A stretch of 64,000 nucleotides of DNA from an uncultured Lachnospiraceae bacterium (GTDB taxonomy: Bacteria > Bacillota > Clostridia > Lachnospirales > Lachnospiraceae): assembly GCA_947630695.1 (NCBI GenBank), contig CANRIM010000001.1, positions 82,841 to 146,840 of the forward strand. Reading direction: 5' to 3'. Every line of letters begins with the position of its first letter. Within the stretch, counting starts at the first letter, position 1. The notes beneath the pieces were generated by a model. The model ran no database searches. It worked only from the letters and a program-made list of their open reading frames with translations, and was not told the DNA's origin. Shown piece by piece: positions 27,462 through 35,648 of the stretch. The translations under genes and the position numbers were made by a program.

Positions 27462-27466
27462 TAATT

Positions 27467-27494
27467 CAACATATGAATAAATGTTCATATATTG
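27467..27494 (+). promoter_or_regulatory. ArsR/CadC-type operator
   Basis: Inverted repeat with arms 27467-27477 and 27484-27494 (10 of 11 positions pair), core ATATGAA and TTCATAT around TAAATG. This matches the operators of SmtB/CadC family repressors. It overlaps the transcription start, so bound repressor would block the polymerase. Confidence 0.8.
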
Positions 27495-27512
27495 AAACGG
27501 AGGTGGCTTCTT

Positions 27513-27872
27513 TTGCAGGAACATATGGCGGAACGCTGCGATTATATCTGCGTACACGAGGATCTGGTACAAAAGGTTGCGGAATTGCTCCCGGAAGAGG
27601 AACAGCTGTACGATCTGGCGGATTTTTTTAAAGTCTTTGCGGATACGACGCGGATCAAGATCCTGTTTGTCCTGTTTGAATCGGAGGTGTGCGTCTGCGA
27701 TCTTGCGCGGCTGCTGGGCATGAACCAGTCGGCCATTTCGCATCAGCTGCGTATATTGAAGCAGTCCAAGCTGGTGAAAAACAGACGCGACGGCAAGACT
27801 GTTTTTTATTCCCTGGCGGACGATCATATCAAGTCCATCCTGGGGCAGGGCATGGAACACATCAATGAGTAA
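27513..27872 (+). CDS. ArsR-family metal sensor repressor, CadC-like
   Basis: The TTG at 27513 is chosen because GGAGGTGG (27499-27506) sits 6 nt upstream; an ATG at 27525 is too far. The product has 119 residues with a winged helix (DLARLLGMNQSAISHQLRIL). Two metal sites can be seen: N-terminal CDYIC with EVCVCDL in helix 3, as in the Cd/Pb/Zn site of CadC, and a C-terminal DDHIKSILGQGMEHI pattern like the zinc site of SmtB/CzrA. It should leave the operator at 27467-27494 on binding Cd, Zn or Pb. It heads the operon with the chaperone and P-type ATPase. Confidence 0.9.
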   Translation: MQEHMAERCDYICVHEDLVQKVAELLPEEEQLYDLADFFKVFADTTRIKILFVLFESEVCVCDLARLLGMNQSAISHQLRILKQSKLVKNRRDGKTVFYSLADDHIKSILGQGMEHINE

Positions 27873-27909
27873 TGAAATGAATCATGAATAAAGAAAAGGA
27901 GAGGGAAAA

Positions 27910-28128
27910 ATGAGAAAAGAAATTATGGTAAAGGACATCGACTGTCCCAACTGTGCGGCAAAGATTGAACGGAGGATCCAGAAGCTGGAGCATGTAGACG
28001 CGGCTTCTTTGAATTTTATCGGAGAACTGCTGACGATTGAAGCGGCAGAAGAACATATGAAAGCGGTTTTGGATCAGGCGAAAGAGATCATTTATGATGT
28101 GGAACCAGATGCGGTGATTGAGGGTTGA
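27910..28128 (+). CDS. Stand-alone heavy-metal-associated (HMA) domain protein
   Basis: This 72-residue ferredoxin-like metal chaperone carries the metal site CPNC in KDIDCPNCAAKIE (about residues 10-16). In most zinc/cadmium P-type ATPases this domain is the N-terminus of the pump; here it is a separate protein and the pump after it lacks one. The stop codon is 8 nt before the ATPase start, so the two are co-translated. It probably delivers metal to the pump. Confidence 0.9.
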   Translation: MRKEIMVKDIDCPNCAAKIERRIQKLEHVDAASLNFIGELLTIEAAEEHMKAVLDQAKEIIYDVEPDAVIEG

Positions 28129-28136
28129 GGAGGAAT

Positions 28137-30059
28137 ATGAAAAGCGAAATTCTGAACGCGAAAATGAAAAAGCGTCTGAAACGGATCCTGATCGGACTGG
28201 GGCTGTTCTGTATTCTGATCGTCATCGGACTCTGCGGCGTTTACGATCTGCTGGAAGCGCGGATCGGTATGCGCAATACGGAAAATATCCGGCTGATCCT
28301 GTCGCTGCTGATTTATCTGGCAGTAGGACATGACATTCTGATGAAGGCACTGCGCAATTTGAGGAAAGGCCAGTGGATGGACGAGATTTTTCTGATGGTG
28401 GTGGCCTCCCTCGGCGCCTTTGTACTGGGGGAATATGATGAAGCCATCGCCGTTGTGCTGTTTTATGAAACCGGAGAGTTTTTCCAGGACTATGCAGTCA
28501 AAAAGTCCAGAAAATCCATTTCCGAACTGATGGATGTGCGTCCCGTGTCCGCCAATCTGAAGACGCCGGAGGGGGTCAGAAAAGTTTCACCGGATGAAGT
28601 AAATCCCGGGGATATTCTGGTGATTCTGCCGGGAGAAAAAATCCCGGTAGACGGCGTTGTCGTCAAGGGTGAAAGCAGCATTGACAAGAAGGCTATGACC
28701 GGGGAAAGCGTGCCGTTTCCGGCGGAGTGCGGAGACGAACTGCTGTCGGGCTGCATCAACCTGAATGCGGTACTGGAAATGAAAGCGACGGTGCGGTACG
28801 CGGATTCCACCGTATCACGGGTCCTGCAGCTGATGCAGCAGCAGGGCCGAAACAAGGCGAAGACAGAAGAATTTATTTCCCGTTTTGCCCGTTATTATAC
28901 GCCCGCCGTGGTGATCCTGGCCGTGCTGATCGCGCTGGTTCCTTCGCTGATCTTCCGCGAGCAGACCCAGACCTGGATATACCGCGCCCTGACGTTTCTG
29001 GTGATTTCCTGTCCCTGTGCGCTGGTGCTTTCGGTGCCTCTTGGCTTTTTCGGCGGGATCGGCGGCGCTTCCAACTGCGGGATCCTGATCAAGGGCGCCG
29101 GATTTATCGAACGGCTGAGCAGGCTGGATACCATTGTATTTGATAAAACCGGCACGCTGACGAAGGGCAGCTTTGCGGTGGTCCGTGTGGATGCTGCCGG
29201 AGACCGGGATACGGTGCTTCGTATGGCGGCGGCCTGCGAACAGTTTTCCACCCACCCCATTGCAGTGTCGATTCGAAACGCGGCGGAAGGCATGGAACTG
29301 CCCCATGCAGAACAGGTACAGGAACTTTCCGGCCTGGGCATATCGGCACAGATTGACGAAAAACCGGTACTTCTGGGGAACCGGAAGCTGATGCTGTCTC
29401 ATCAGATCATGCTGCCGGAGGTGGAAGAAGACGCAGCCTGCACAATGCTGTATGTGGCGTATGACGGCGCTTATCTCGGTGTGATTTTTGTGGCGGATAC
29501 CATTAAAGACAACGCAAAGGAAACACTGGAGCAGTTAAAACGCGCCGGCGTCACAAATATGGTGATGCTTACCGGTGACCGGAAAGAAAGCGCGCAGGCG
29601 GTGGCCGGTCAGCTGGGGATCACACAGTGCTATGCAGAACTGCTGCCCCAGGATAAAGTGGACATAGGCAAAAAAATAGCGGCACGGGAGAAAACGAAAC
29701 GATACACCGCATTTGTGGGAGACGGTATCAACGACGCGCCGGTGCTGGCCGGCGCGGACGTAGGCATTTCCTTCGGCGGCATCGGATCGGACGCCGCGGT
29801 GGAAGCTTCCGATGTCGTCATTATGAACGATGATCTGAGCAGAATACCGCTGGCGGTGACTTTGTCCCGAAAAACCATGCGGATCGTACGGGAAAACATC
29901 ACATTTGCACTGGGGGCAAAGACGGCGGTACTGGTGCTGTCTGCCTGCGGGATCACTTCGATGTGGCTTGCGGTTATTGCCGATGTGGGCGTCTGTATGA
30001 TTGCGGTGCTGAACGCGTTGCGGACCATTCGGGTCAACCACAGGTATCTGGCAGGATAG
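28137..30059 (+). CDS. P1B-type heavy-metal-exporting ATPase (Zn/Cd/Pb class)
   Basis: ATG 28137 follows GGAGG and gives 640 residues. Motifs are the TGES actuator loop, CPC at 292-294 in the metal-binding helix, DKTGTLT with the phosphorylated Asp336, STHPIA (nucleotide binding), TGDRKESA and VGDGINDAP. The last helix carries ADVG, with the Asp typical of the zinc/cadmium subgroup (P1B-2, ZntA/CadA). There is no N-terminal HMA domain; it is supplied by the gene before. Function: export of Zn, Cd or Pb from the cytoplasm, induced through the CadC-like repressor. Confidence 0.94.
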   Translation: MKSEILNAKMKKRLKRILIGLGLFCILIVIGLCGVYDLLEARIGMRNTENIRLILSLLIYLAVGHDILMKALRNLRKGQWMDEIFLMVVASLGAFVLGEYDEAIAVVLFYETGEFFQDYAVKKSRKSISELMDVRPVSANLKTPEGVRKVSPDEVNPGDILVILPGEKIPVDGVVVKGESSIDKKAMTGESVPFPAECGDELLSGCINLNAVLEMKATVRYADSTVSRVLQLMQQQGRNKAKTEEFISRFARYYTPAVVILAVLIALVPSLIFREQTQTWIYRALTFLVISCPCALVLSVPLGFFGGIGGASNCGILIKGAGFIERLSRLDTIVFDKTGTLTKGSFAVVRVDAAGDRDTVLRMAAACEQFSTHPIAVSIRNAAEGMELPHAEQVQELSGLGISAQIDEKPVLLGNRKLMLSHQIMLPEVEEDAACTMLYVAYDGAYLGVIFVADTIKDNAKETLEQLKRAGVTNMVMLTGDRKESAQAVAGQLGITQCYAELLPQDKVDIGKKIAAREKTKRYTAFVGDGINDAPVLAGADVGISFGGIGSDAAVEASDVVIMNDDLSRIPLAVTLSRKTMRIVRENITFALGAKTAVLVLSACGITSMWLAVIADVGVCMIAVLNALRTIRVNHRYLAG

Positions 30060-30117
30060 ACCGAATGGATTATCATTATACACAAAAAAAACAAGCATTT
30101 TGTGTAAAAAGTGTGTA

Positions 30118-30146
30118 TTGATAAACCACGGAAAAAATCTTATTAT
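30118..30146 (+). promoter_or_regulatory. Promoter of the solute-binding lipoprotein gene
   Basis: TTGATA (30118-30123), 17-nt spacer, TATTAT (30141-30146), with strong AAAGGAGG downstream. An ACACAAAA/TTTTGTGT hairpin (30080-30105) lies just upstream but lacks a plus-strand T-run. Confidence 0.65.
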
Positions 30147-30174
30147 AGTTTTAGTCTTTAGAAAGGAGGAAACT

Positions 30175-31788
30175 ATGAAAAAGAGAATCATAGCATTATT
30201 GATTTTTGCAGTTTTAGCCTGTCTTGTCTTTGCCGGCTGTAAGAAAAAAAGCGGTGGCGACGATTCCGACGTGGAAGCCTGGGACAAGAACGTAACTGTA
30301 TCGTGGTGGATGGTTGGCGGAACGGATACCTACTATACCTACTACTGGAAGGAAATGAAGTCCTTGCAGGAGATCCAGAAGCGCACAAATATCACCATAG
30401 ATTTTCAGATGGCAATCAACTATGATGCATATCTTCCGATGATGACGGCCAAGACCTATCCGGATATCATTACAGCGAAGAATCTGGAGCGCTATACAGG
30501 ACGTATGGCAGGTATGCATGACGACGGTGTATCTCTTGAACTGAACGGCTACATGGATGAATACATGCCGAACTTCAAGGCACTGTTGGAGGAGTACCCG
30601 GATCTGGGTCGCGATATCAGACTTGACGGAGGTGTTTATACATATCTGAGTACCTTCTATGATATCAATGACGAGACACAGAGAGCGCTGACCTCTGAAT
30701 ACGGCCTGGTTATCCGTCAGGACTGGCTGGATTCCGTAGGCGAGGATGTTCCTGAAGATATGGAAGACTGGTACAGAGTACTCAAGGCATTCAAGCAGCA
30801 GGATCCCAACGGAAACGGTGATGCAGATGAAGAGCCGTACATCGCATGTTCTTCAGGCTGGAAGTATTTCCTTCCCGCTTATGGCATTGACGATGATCCT
30901 TCCATCATGGATGGAAAGGTTGTATTCGGTTATATGACCGATAATTATAAAGAGTATCTGACCGAAATGAACAAGTGGTATACAGAAGGACTGATCTACT
31001 ACATGTTCGATAAGACTTCTCTTGAAAATCAGAGAGATCGTGTAACCGGCAACTTCGCAGGTTCATGGAAGGGCGGCGTTACGGACTTTGATGAAGATGA
31101 TGCAAGCTCGTTCCTGGCAGTTCTGAAAGAGAAGGCACCCGGCGTTGCATTTTCACCCTGCCCGTGGCCCAAGACTGCAGACGGTGACCATTGGTGCTTC
31201 TCCGATATTTCTTCGTTCCATCGTGATACCACTGTCATCACGAGCAATGCGAAGAAAGACGGTGTAGACACAGCTGCTGCTTATCTGCTGGACTACATGC
31301 TTTCCGAAGAAGGTACCACGCTTCTTACCTGGGGTATTGAAGGCGAAAGCTACGAAGTAGTCGGCGGTGAGAAGAAACTGATGTCCGGCATGGACGAATT
31401 GGTTGATTTCCACGGAAAGAAGATTCCGAAATTCAATACCTATGCGGATAACCTGACGGTTGCATTCCCTTCACGCGGCGATATCGTTGCTGATTATGTA
31501 TTCTCACAGAAATCTGAAGAATACAAGAATGCTGCTTATGTATTTGCAGAGGGCGATACTTCCTATAAGCTGCTTGCACCTGTACAGCTTTCAACAGAGC
31601 TTGAGCAGGAAGCAGAAGAAATTCAGGGAGAAATGAAGGATTACATGACCAAGATGCGTCAGCGTTTCGTAACAGGCGCATTGCCTCTGACAAACTATGA
31701 TGCGTACTTAGAGCAGTGCAGACTTCTTGGCGGAGATACATTTACCGAAATCTGGCAGAAAGCTTATGATGCATATCTCGCAAGATAA
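30175..31788 (+). CDS. Extracellular sugar-binding lipoprotein (family 1, LplA/YtcQ-like)
   Basis: This 537-residue ABC-type binding protein starts with a lipoprotein signal ending in FAGC (Cys about residue 21). The start of the mature part, VTVSWWMVGG, and the domains with YPDIITAKN and YLLDYMLSEEG fit large oligosaccharide-binding proteins linked to YtcP/LplBC permeases. No permease genes adjoin it; a terminator follows, so it is a single-gene unit. Its place before a pectate lyase and the galacturonate genes suggests oligogalacturonide or other pectin-oligomer binding. Base composition is somewhat lower in GC than neighbouring genes. Confidence 0.85.
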   Translation: MKKRIIALLIFAVLACLVFAGCKKKSGGDDSDVEAWDKNVTVSWWMVGGTDTYYTYYWKEMKSLQEIQKRTNITIDFQMAINYDAYLPMMTAKTYPDIITAKNLERYTGRMAGMHDDGVSLELNGYMDEYMPNFKALLEEYPDLGRDIRLDGGVYTYLSTFYDINDETQRALTSEYGLVIRQDWLDSVGEDVPEDMEDWYRVLKAFKQQDPNGNGDADEEPYIACSSGWKYFLPAYGIDDDPSIMDGKVVFGYMTDNYKEYLTEMNKWYTEGLIYYMFDKTSLENQRDRVTGNFAGSWKGGVTDFDEDDASSFLAVLKEKAPGVAFSPCPWPKTADGDHWCFSDISSFHRDTTVITSNAKKDGVDTAAAYLLDYMLSEEGTTLLTWGIEGESYEVVGGEKKLMSGMDELVDFHGKKIPKFNTYADNLTVAFPSRGDIVADYVFSQKSEEYKNAAYVFAEGDTSYKLLAPVQLSTELEQEAEEIQGEMKDYMTKMRQRFVTGALPLTNYDAYLEQCRLLGGDTFTEIWQKAYDAYLAR

Positions 31789-31809
31789 CTGTATGAATAA
31801 ATGATAAGT

Positions 31810-31842
31810 GAGGCTGCCCAAAAAAGGGGCAGTCTCATTTTC
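31810..31842 (+). terminator. Terminator after the binding-protein gene
   Basis: GAGGCTGCCC (31810-31819) pairs with GGGCAGTCTC (31827-31836) with one G/T pair, followed by ATTTTC. It separates the lipoprotein from the lyase. Confidence 0.75.
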
Positions 31843-31874
31843 AATTCAAAAAAGCAATGGAGGGGCTTGAAACA

Positions 31875-34280
31875 ATGAAGTGGGTTCGTAAAACACTCGC
31901 ATTTGTTCTAACGTTTTCGCTTGCCGCTGCAAGTATGAGCAGTCTGGCGGCTGCTGATCAAACACCGGCGACAGATAAAATTCCGGGAACAGAGAGAACA
32001 ATTGTAGATGATTTTGATACAAGACTGCTGTCCCTGACCGGATATGCCCAGGGCAAAGTAGATTTGAACAACAGAAAACGGTTCCTGAATACAGAAAAGC
32101 ATGTAAAAGTGCATAATGCAGATGAACTGGTTGCGGCTCTGTTGAAGGCAAAAGAAGATGAAGTGGAGATCATCGAGATTATGAATGACATCGATATGGG
32201 GTATTCCCTGTTAAGTGAGGAAACAAAGGCCTCGTCGATGGTATCAGATTATTTTGAAAAACAGTCGGCTGCAAGCAAACTCACCAGCCCCGGAATGATG
32301 GAATCCGGTCTGACGCAACTGACATTGTCGGGGATTGACGGCCTGACGATTTTCTCCGAGGGCGGCGCAAAACTCAGCCGTGCGGAGTGGAAACTGTCGG
32401 GAACCGATATTATTATCCGTAATCTGAAATTTGATGGTATGTGGCAGTGGGACAAGGAAAGCGACAACAAGGATGCCGGCTGGTCTGTGATAAAAGTCAA
32501 TCGCGGCAAGGGCGTCTGGCTTGATCACTGCAGTTTTACAATGGGTTATGACGGACTGTGCGATTCCGAAGGCGGCGCCAACGGCGTTTCCTATACCTGG
32601 TGTAAATTTGGCGAAAAGACCCCAGACACCAAAAATATTACAAACACGCTGGATGTAGACAGCAACCTGTATCAGACCATGCGTCTGGTGGAACAGCGGT
32701 ACAAGAATGGCCAGCTGGATGCGGATGACGAATATAAAGTCATGCGTGATGCCGGTGCCACCTTTGAACAAGTGCTGGCTTTCAGTGCATTCCACAGTAA
32801 GGCCTTCCTGATCGGTTCAGGTGATAAAGATTATAAGGATGACACAAAAAATGGTCTGGAAAACGGAAATCAACGTTTGGAAGTGACATTTGCCTACAGC
32901 GTGATGTCCAATCTGGGGCAGCGTGTGGTTCGTATGCGTCAGGGCAAGGGTCATCTCTTCAACTGTTATATCGATGATATGAAACGTTATCAGCTGCGTC
33001 AGAGTGTATCCGGACTGCAGAAGGCAGAGGATCACAGTTTATATCGTTGTATTGACGTGCACAACGGCGGCAGTGTCGCTGCGGATACCTGTGTATTTGA
33101 CGGTGCATCCGCAGCCATTATCGGATCTTCGCAGAATGGTGCTACCAAAGAATGGGAAACCTATTTCCAGAATGTTTACAATCAGGCGCTGGTCGTCAAT
33201 TCCAGAATCAATACGCAGAATGGAAAAACCTATACCGGCAGCAGCTGGGATGATGGCGGAAACAATCCGCTGGTCAGAAGCGGATATTACCTGGAACCAA
33301 TGCTTGGAAAATTCTGCTGGGATGTTCGCATTGACGGTCTGGAAGATATGGATCTGGAAAAACCACCTGTAAATGATGAAAATAAGCCGGTTCCGTTTAC
33401 ATTCAATTATGATTCCGACTACCAGCTGCCCTATGAATACACCGTGGTAGCGCTGGATAAGGTACAGGAAGTAACGGAAAAGTATGCCGGGGCTTATACG
33501 TATTGTCAGCCTGCAGAGTTTTGGCTGAAAACAGAATACGGTACAGATGAAACAGCACAGCCGGTTTCGGAAGAGATTCCGGTGACAGCTATTGACATCA
33601 ATTTTGACAGCAAAAGTATCAATGTGGGCGAGGTGGCACAGGTGATTGTAAATCGGACGCCCAGTTATACGACAGACCGCAAGCTGGAGTTTACATCTTC
33701 TAATGAGGAGGTTGCAGAGGTGCTGGATTCCGGACTGATTGTTGCAAAGAAAACCGGAACGGCAACAATTACGGTAAAAGCGGGAGCGGCTGCAGCAAAG
33801 GAAATTGCTGTTGAAGTATATAATAAAGTCAAATCCGTGAAACTGGATACGAAAACCAACACAATTGAAGCAGGAAATACCTTGCAGCTGACAGCGACGG
33901 TAGAGCCTGCAGATGCGGACAATCCTGCCCTCACATGGAAATCTTCGAATGAGAAGGTTGCAACTGTATCCGCAGACGGACTGGTTACGGCAATCGCACC
34001 CGGAACAACACAGATTACCTGCGCATCTGTGGAAAATCCGGCGATATCCGCCAAATTAACCATTAGAGTTGAAAAATCGACCTCTCCGGCGCTGTTAATG
34101 GGAGACGTCAATCAGGACGGAAATGTAACAGCAGATGATGCACTGGACGTTCTTAAACATGCGGCAAAACTGATTAAACTGGAAGGCGATAAGTTGAATG
34201 CCGCGGATATGGACGGAGATGGCAACGTGGGGGCAGGAGATGCACTCCTGATTCTTCAGACCGCTGCAAAACTGATCTGA
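31875..34280 (+). CDS. Secreted pectate lyase (PL1-like) with two Big_2 domains and a dockerin
   Basis: ATG 31875 follows GGAGGGG by 9 nt and gives 801 residues. A signal peptide ends near residue 29. The beta-helix shows the PL1 hallmarks: DIIIRNLKFDGM, GVWLDHCSF (the vWiDH motif) with DGLCDSEGGAN for calcium, and RVVRMRQGKGHLFNCY in place of the RxPxxRxGxxH region. Two bacterial Ig-like (Big_2) domains follow (about 570-735), each with the GTATI/GTTQI ending. A C-terminal type I dockerin has loops DVNQDGNVTADDAL and DMDGDGNVGAGDAL. It should cleave polygalacturonate outside the cell by beta-elimination. The exact PL family needs a search. Confidence 0.85.
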   Translation: MKWVRKTLAFVLTFSLAAASMSSLAAADQTPATDKIPGTERTIVDDFDTRLLSLTGYAQGKVDLNNRKRFLNTEKHVKVHNADELVAALLKAKEDEVEIIEIMNDIDMGYSLLSEETKASSMVSDYFEKQSAASKLTSPGMMESGLTQLTLSGIDGLTIFSEGGAKLSRAEWKLSGTDIIIRNLKFDGMWQWDKESDNKDAGWSVIKVNRGKGVWLDHCSFTMGYDGLCDSEGGANGVSYTWCKFGEKTPDTKNITNTLDVDSNLYQTMRLVEQRYKNGQLDADDEYKVMRDAGATFEQVLAFSAFHSKAFLIGSGDKDYKDDTKNGLENGNQRLEVTFAYSVMSNLGQRVVRMRQGKGHLFNCYIDDMKRYQLRQSVSGLQKAEDHSLYRCIDVHNGGSVAADTCVFDGASAAIIGSSQNGATKEWETYFQNVYNQALVVNSRINTQNGKTYTGSSWDDGGNNPLVRSGYYLEPMLGKFCWDVRIDGLEDMDLEKPPVNDENKPVPFTFNYDSDYQLPYEYTVVALDKVQEVTEKYAGAYTYCQPAEFWLKTEYGTDETAQPVSEEIPVTAIDINFDSKSINVGEVAQVIVNRTPSYTTDRKLEFTSSNEEVAEVLDSGLIVAKKTGTATITVKAGAAAAKEIAVEVYNKVKSVKLDTKTNTIEAGNTLQLTATVEPADADNPALTWKSSNEKVATVSADGLVTAIAPGTTQITCASVENPAISAKLTIRVEKSTSPALLMGDVNQDGNVTADDALDVLKHAAKLIKLEGDKLNAADMDGDGNVGAGDALLILQTAAKLI

Positions 34281-34325
34281 TCGGGGTTTAAGCAGCAGAC
34301 AGGATGCATAGACATACAAGATGAT

Positions 34326-34364
34326 AAATCCGGCAGAACCAAACGGTGTTCTGCCGGATTTTAA
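34326..34364 (+). terminator. Terminator after the pectate lyase
   Basis: AAATCCGGCAGAAC (34326-34339) pairs perfectly with GTTCTGCCGGATTT (34348-34361), 14 bp, followed by T then an A-run. Confidence 0.8.
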
Positions 34365-34397
34365 AAAAATTACCAGAATAAAAAAGGAGGAAATGAC

Positions 34398-35543
34398 ATG
34401 GCTGACAGAATTATGCTGAATCAGACATCATACCACGGAAAAGGAGCGATTGCAGAGATTGCAAATGAGGCGAAAGCATGGGGCTTTCAGAAAGCACTGG
34501 TTTGCTCAGATCCCGATCTGATCCGGTTCAACGTGACGTCGAAAGTGACGGACATGCTGGATCGGGAAGGACTGGCATATGAGATTTATTCCGACATCAA
34601 AGCCAATCCGACGATTGAAAACGTACAGAAGGGCGTTGCCGCATTCCAGGCAGCCAAAGCGGATTACATTATCGCGGTAGGCGGCGGTTCTTCCATGGAT
34701 ACCGCAAAGGCCATCGGCATTATCATTGCCAATCCGGAATTTGCGGATGTAAGAAGCCTGGAAGGCGTAGCGCCGACGAAAAAACCCTGCGTTCCCATTA
34801 TCGCAGTACCTACGACAGCCGGAACCGCGGCGGAAGTCACCATCAATTACGTCATCACGGATGTGGAGCGGAAACGAAAATTTGTCTGTGTAGATCCCCA
34901 CGATATGCCTATTGTGGCGGTGGTGGATCCCGATATGATGAGTTCTATGTCTAAAGGACTGACGGCGTCCACCGGTATGGATGCGCTGACCCATGCAATT
35001 GAAGGCTATACCACCAAAGCTGCGTGGGAAATGACGGATATGTTCCATCTGAAAGCCATTGAAATCATTGCGAAATCGCTGCGCGGCGCGGTGGCAAATA
35101 CACCGGAAGGCCGTGAGGGCATGGCACTGGGACAGTATATTGCAGGCATGGGCTTTTCCAACGTCGGTCTGGGTATTGCTCACTCCATGGCCCATACCCT
35201 GGGTGCGGTTTATGATACGCCGCATGGGGTGGCGTGCGCTATGATGCTGCCCATCGTTATGGAATACAATCAGGAGTGCACCGGAGAAAAATATCGTGAA
35301 ATCGCGAGAGCGATGGGCGTAAAGGGCGTAGATGAGATGCCCATGGAAGCCTACAGAAAAGCTGCCATTGACGCAGTGAAGCAGCTTTCGGCAGATGTGG
35401 GCATCCCTGCGAAACTGGAAGCGCTGAAGGAAGAAGACCTGGATTTCCTGGCAGAATCCGCGTTCAACGACGCCTGCGCGCCGGGCAATCCGAAGGAAGC
35501 CAGCATCGAAGATCTGAAGGCTTTATTCAGAAAACTGATGTAA
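34398..35543 (+). CDS. fucO: Lactaldehyde reductase (iron-containing alcohol dehydrogenase)
   Basis: FucO (381 residues) reduces L-lactaldehyde, formed from fucose or rhamnose, to 1,2-propanediol with NADH. It aligns along its length with E. coli FucO, including NPEFADVRSLEG, VPTTAGTAAEVTINYVITD and FVCVDPHD. The iron ligands are visible as Asp/His in the TGMDALTHAIEGY segment and His in SMAHTLGAVYDTPHG. The nucleotide site is AVGGGSSMDTAKAIG. AAAGGAGG precedes ATG 34398. No fucose or rhamnose aldolase is in this window; the location beside pectin genes suits rhamnogalacturonan use. Confidence 0.9.
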   Translation: MADRIMLNQTSYHGKGAIAEIANEAKAWGFQKALVCSDPDLIRFNVTSKVTDMLDREGLAYEIYSDIKANPTIENVQKGVAAFQAAKADYIIAVGGGSSMDTAKAIGIIIANPEFADVRSLEGVAPTKKPCVPIIAVPTTAGTAAEVTINYVITDVERKRKFVCVDPHDMPIVAVVDPDMMSSMSKGLTASTGMDALTHAIEGYTTKAAWEMTDMFHLKAIEIIAKSLRGAVANTPEGREGMALGQYIAGMGFSNVGLGIAHSMAHTLGAVYDTPHGVACAMMLPIVMEYNQECTGEKYREIARAMGVKGVDEMPMEAYRKAAIDAVKQLSADVGIPAKLEALKEEDLDFLAESAFNDACAPGNPKEASIEDLKALFRKLM

Positions 35544-35577
35544 CGCTTTTTCATACCAAAGTAAAGCGTAAAATAAG

Positions 35578-35620
35578 CAGGGCGAATCGTGCAGCATACA
35601 CGGTTCGCCCTGTTTGTTTT
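35578..35620. terminator. Terminator between convergent fucO and uxaC
   Basis: CAGGGCGAATCGTG (35578-35591) pairs with CACGGTTCGCCCTG (35599-35612), with one mismatch, followed by TTTGTTTT. It serves fucO; the uxaC gene ends 29 bases further on. Confidence 0.8.
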
Positions 35621-35648
35621 CTTGAAAATCCTGCTGCTTTTACAGGAA

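Noticed and set aside
30080..30105. Terminator after the P-type ATPase
   Set aside because: The ACACAAAA/TTTTGTGT hairpin is weak and followed by A residues on the plus strand, so termination is not supported.
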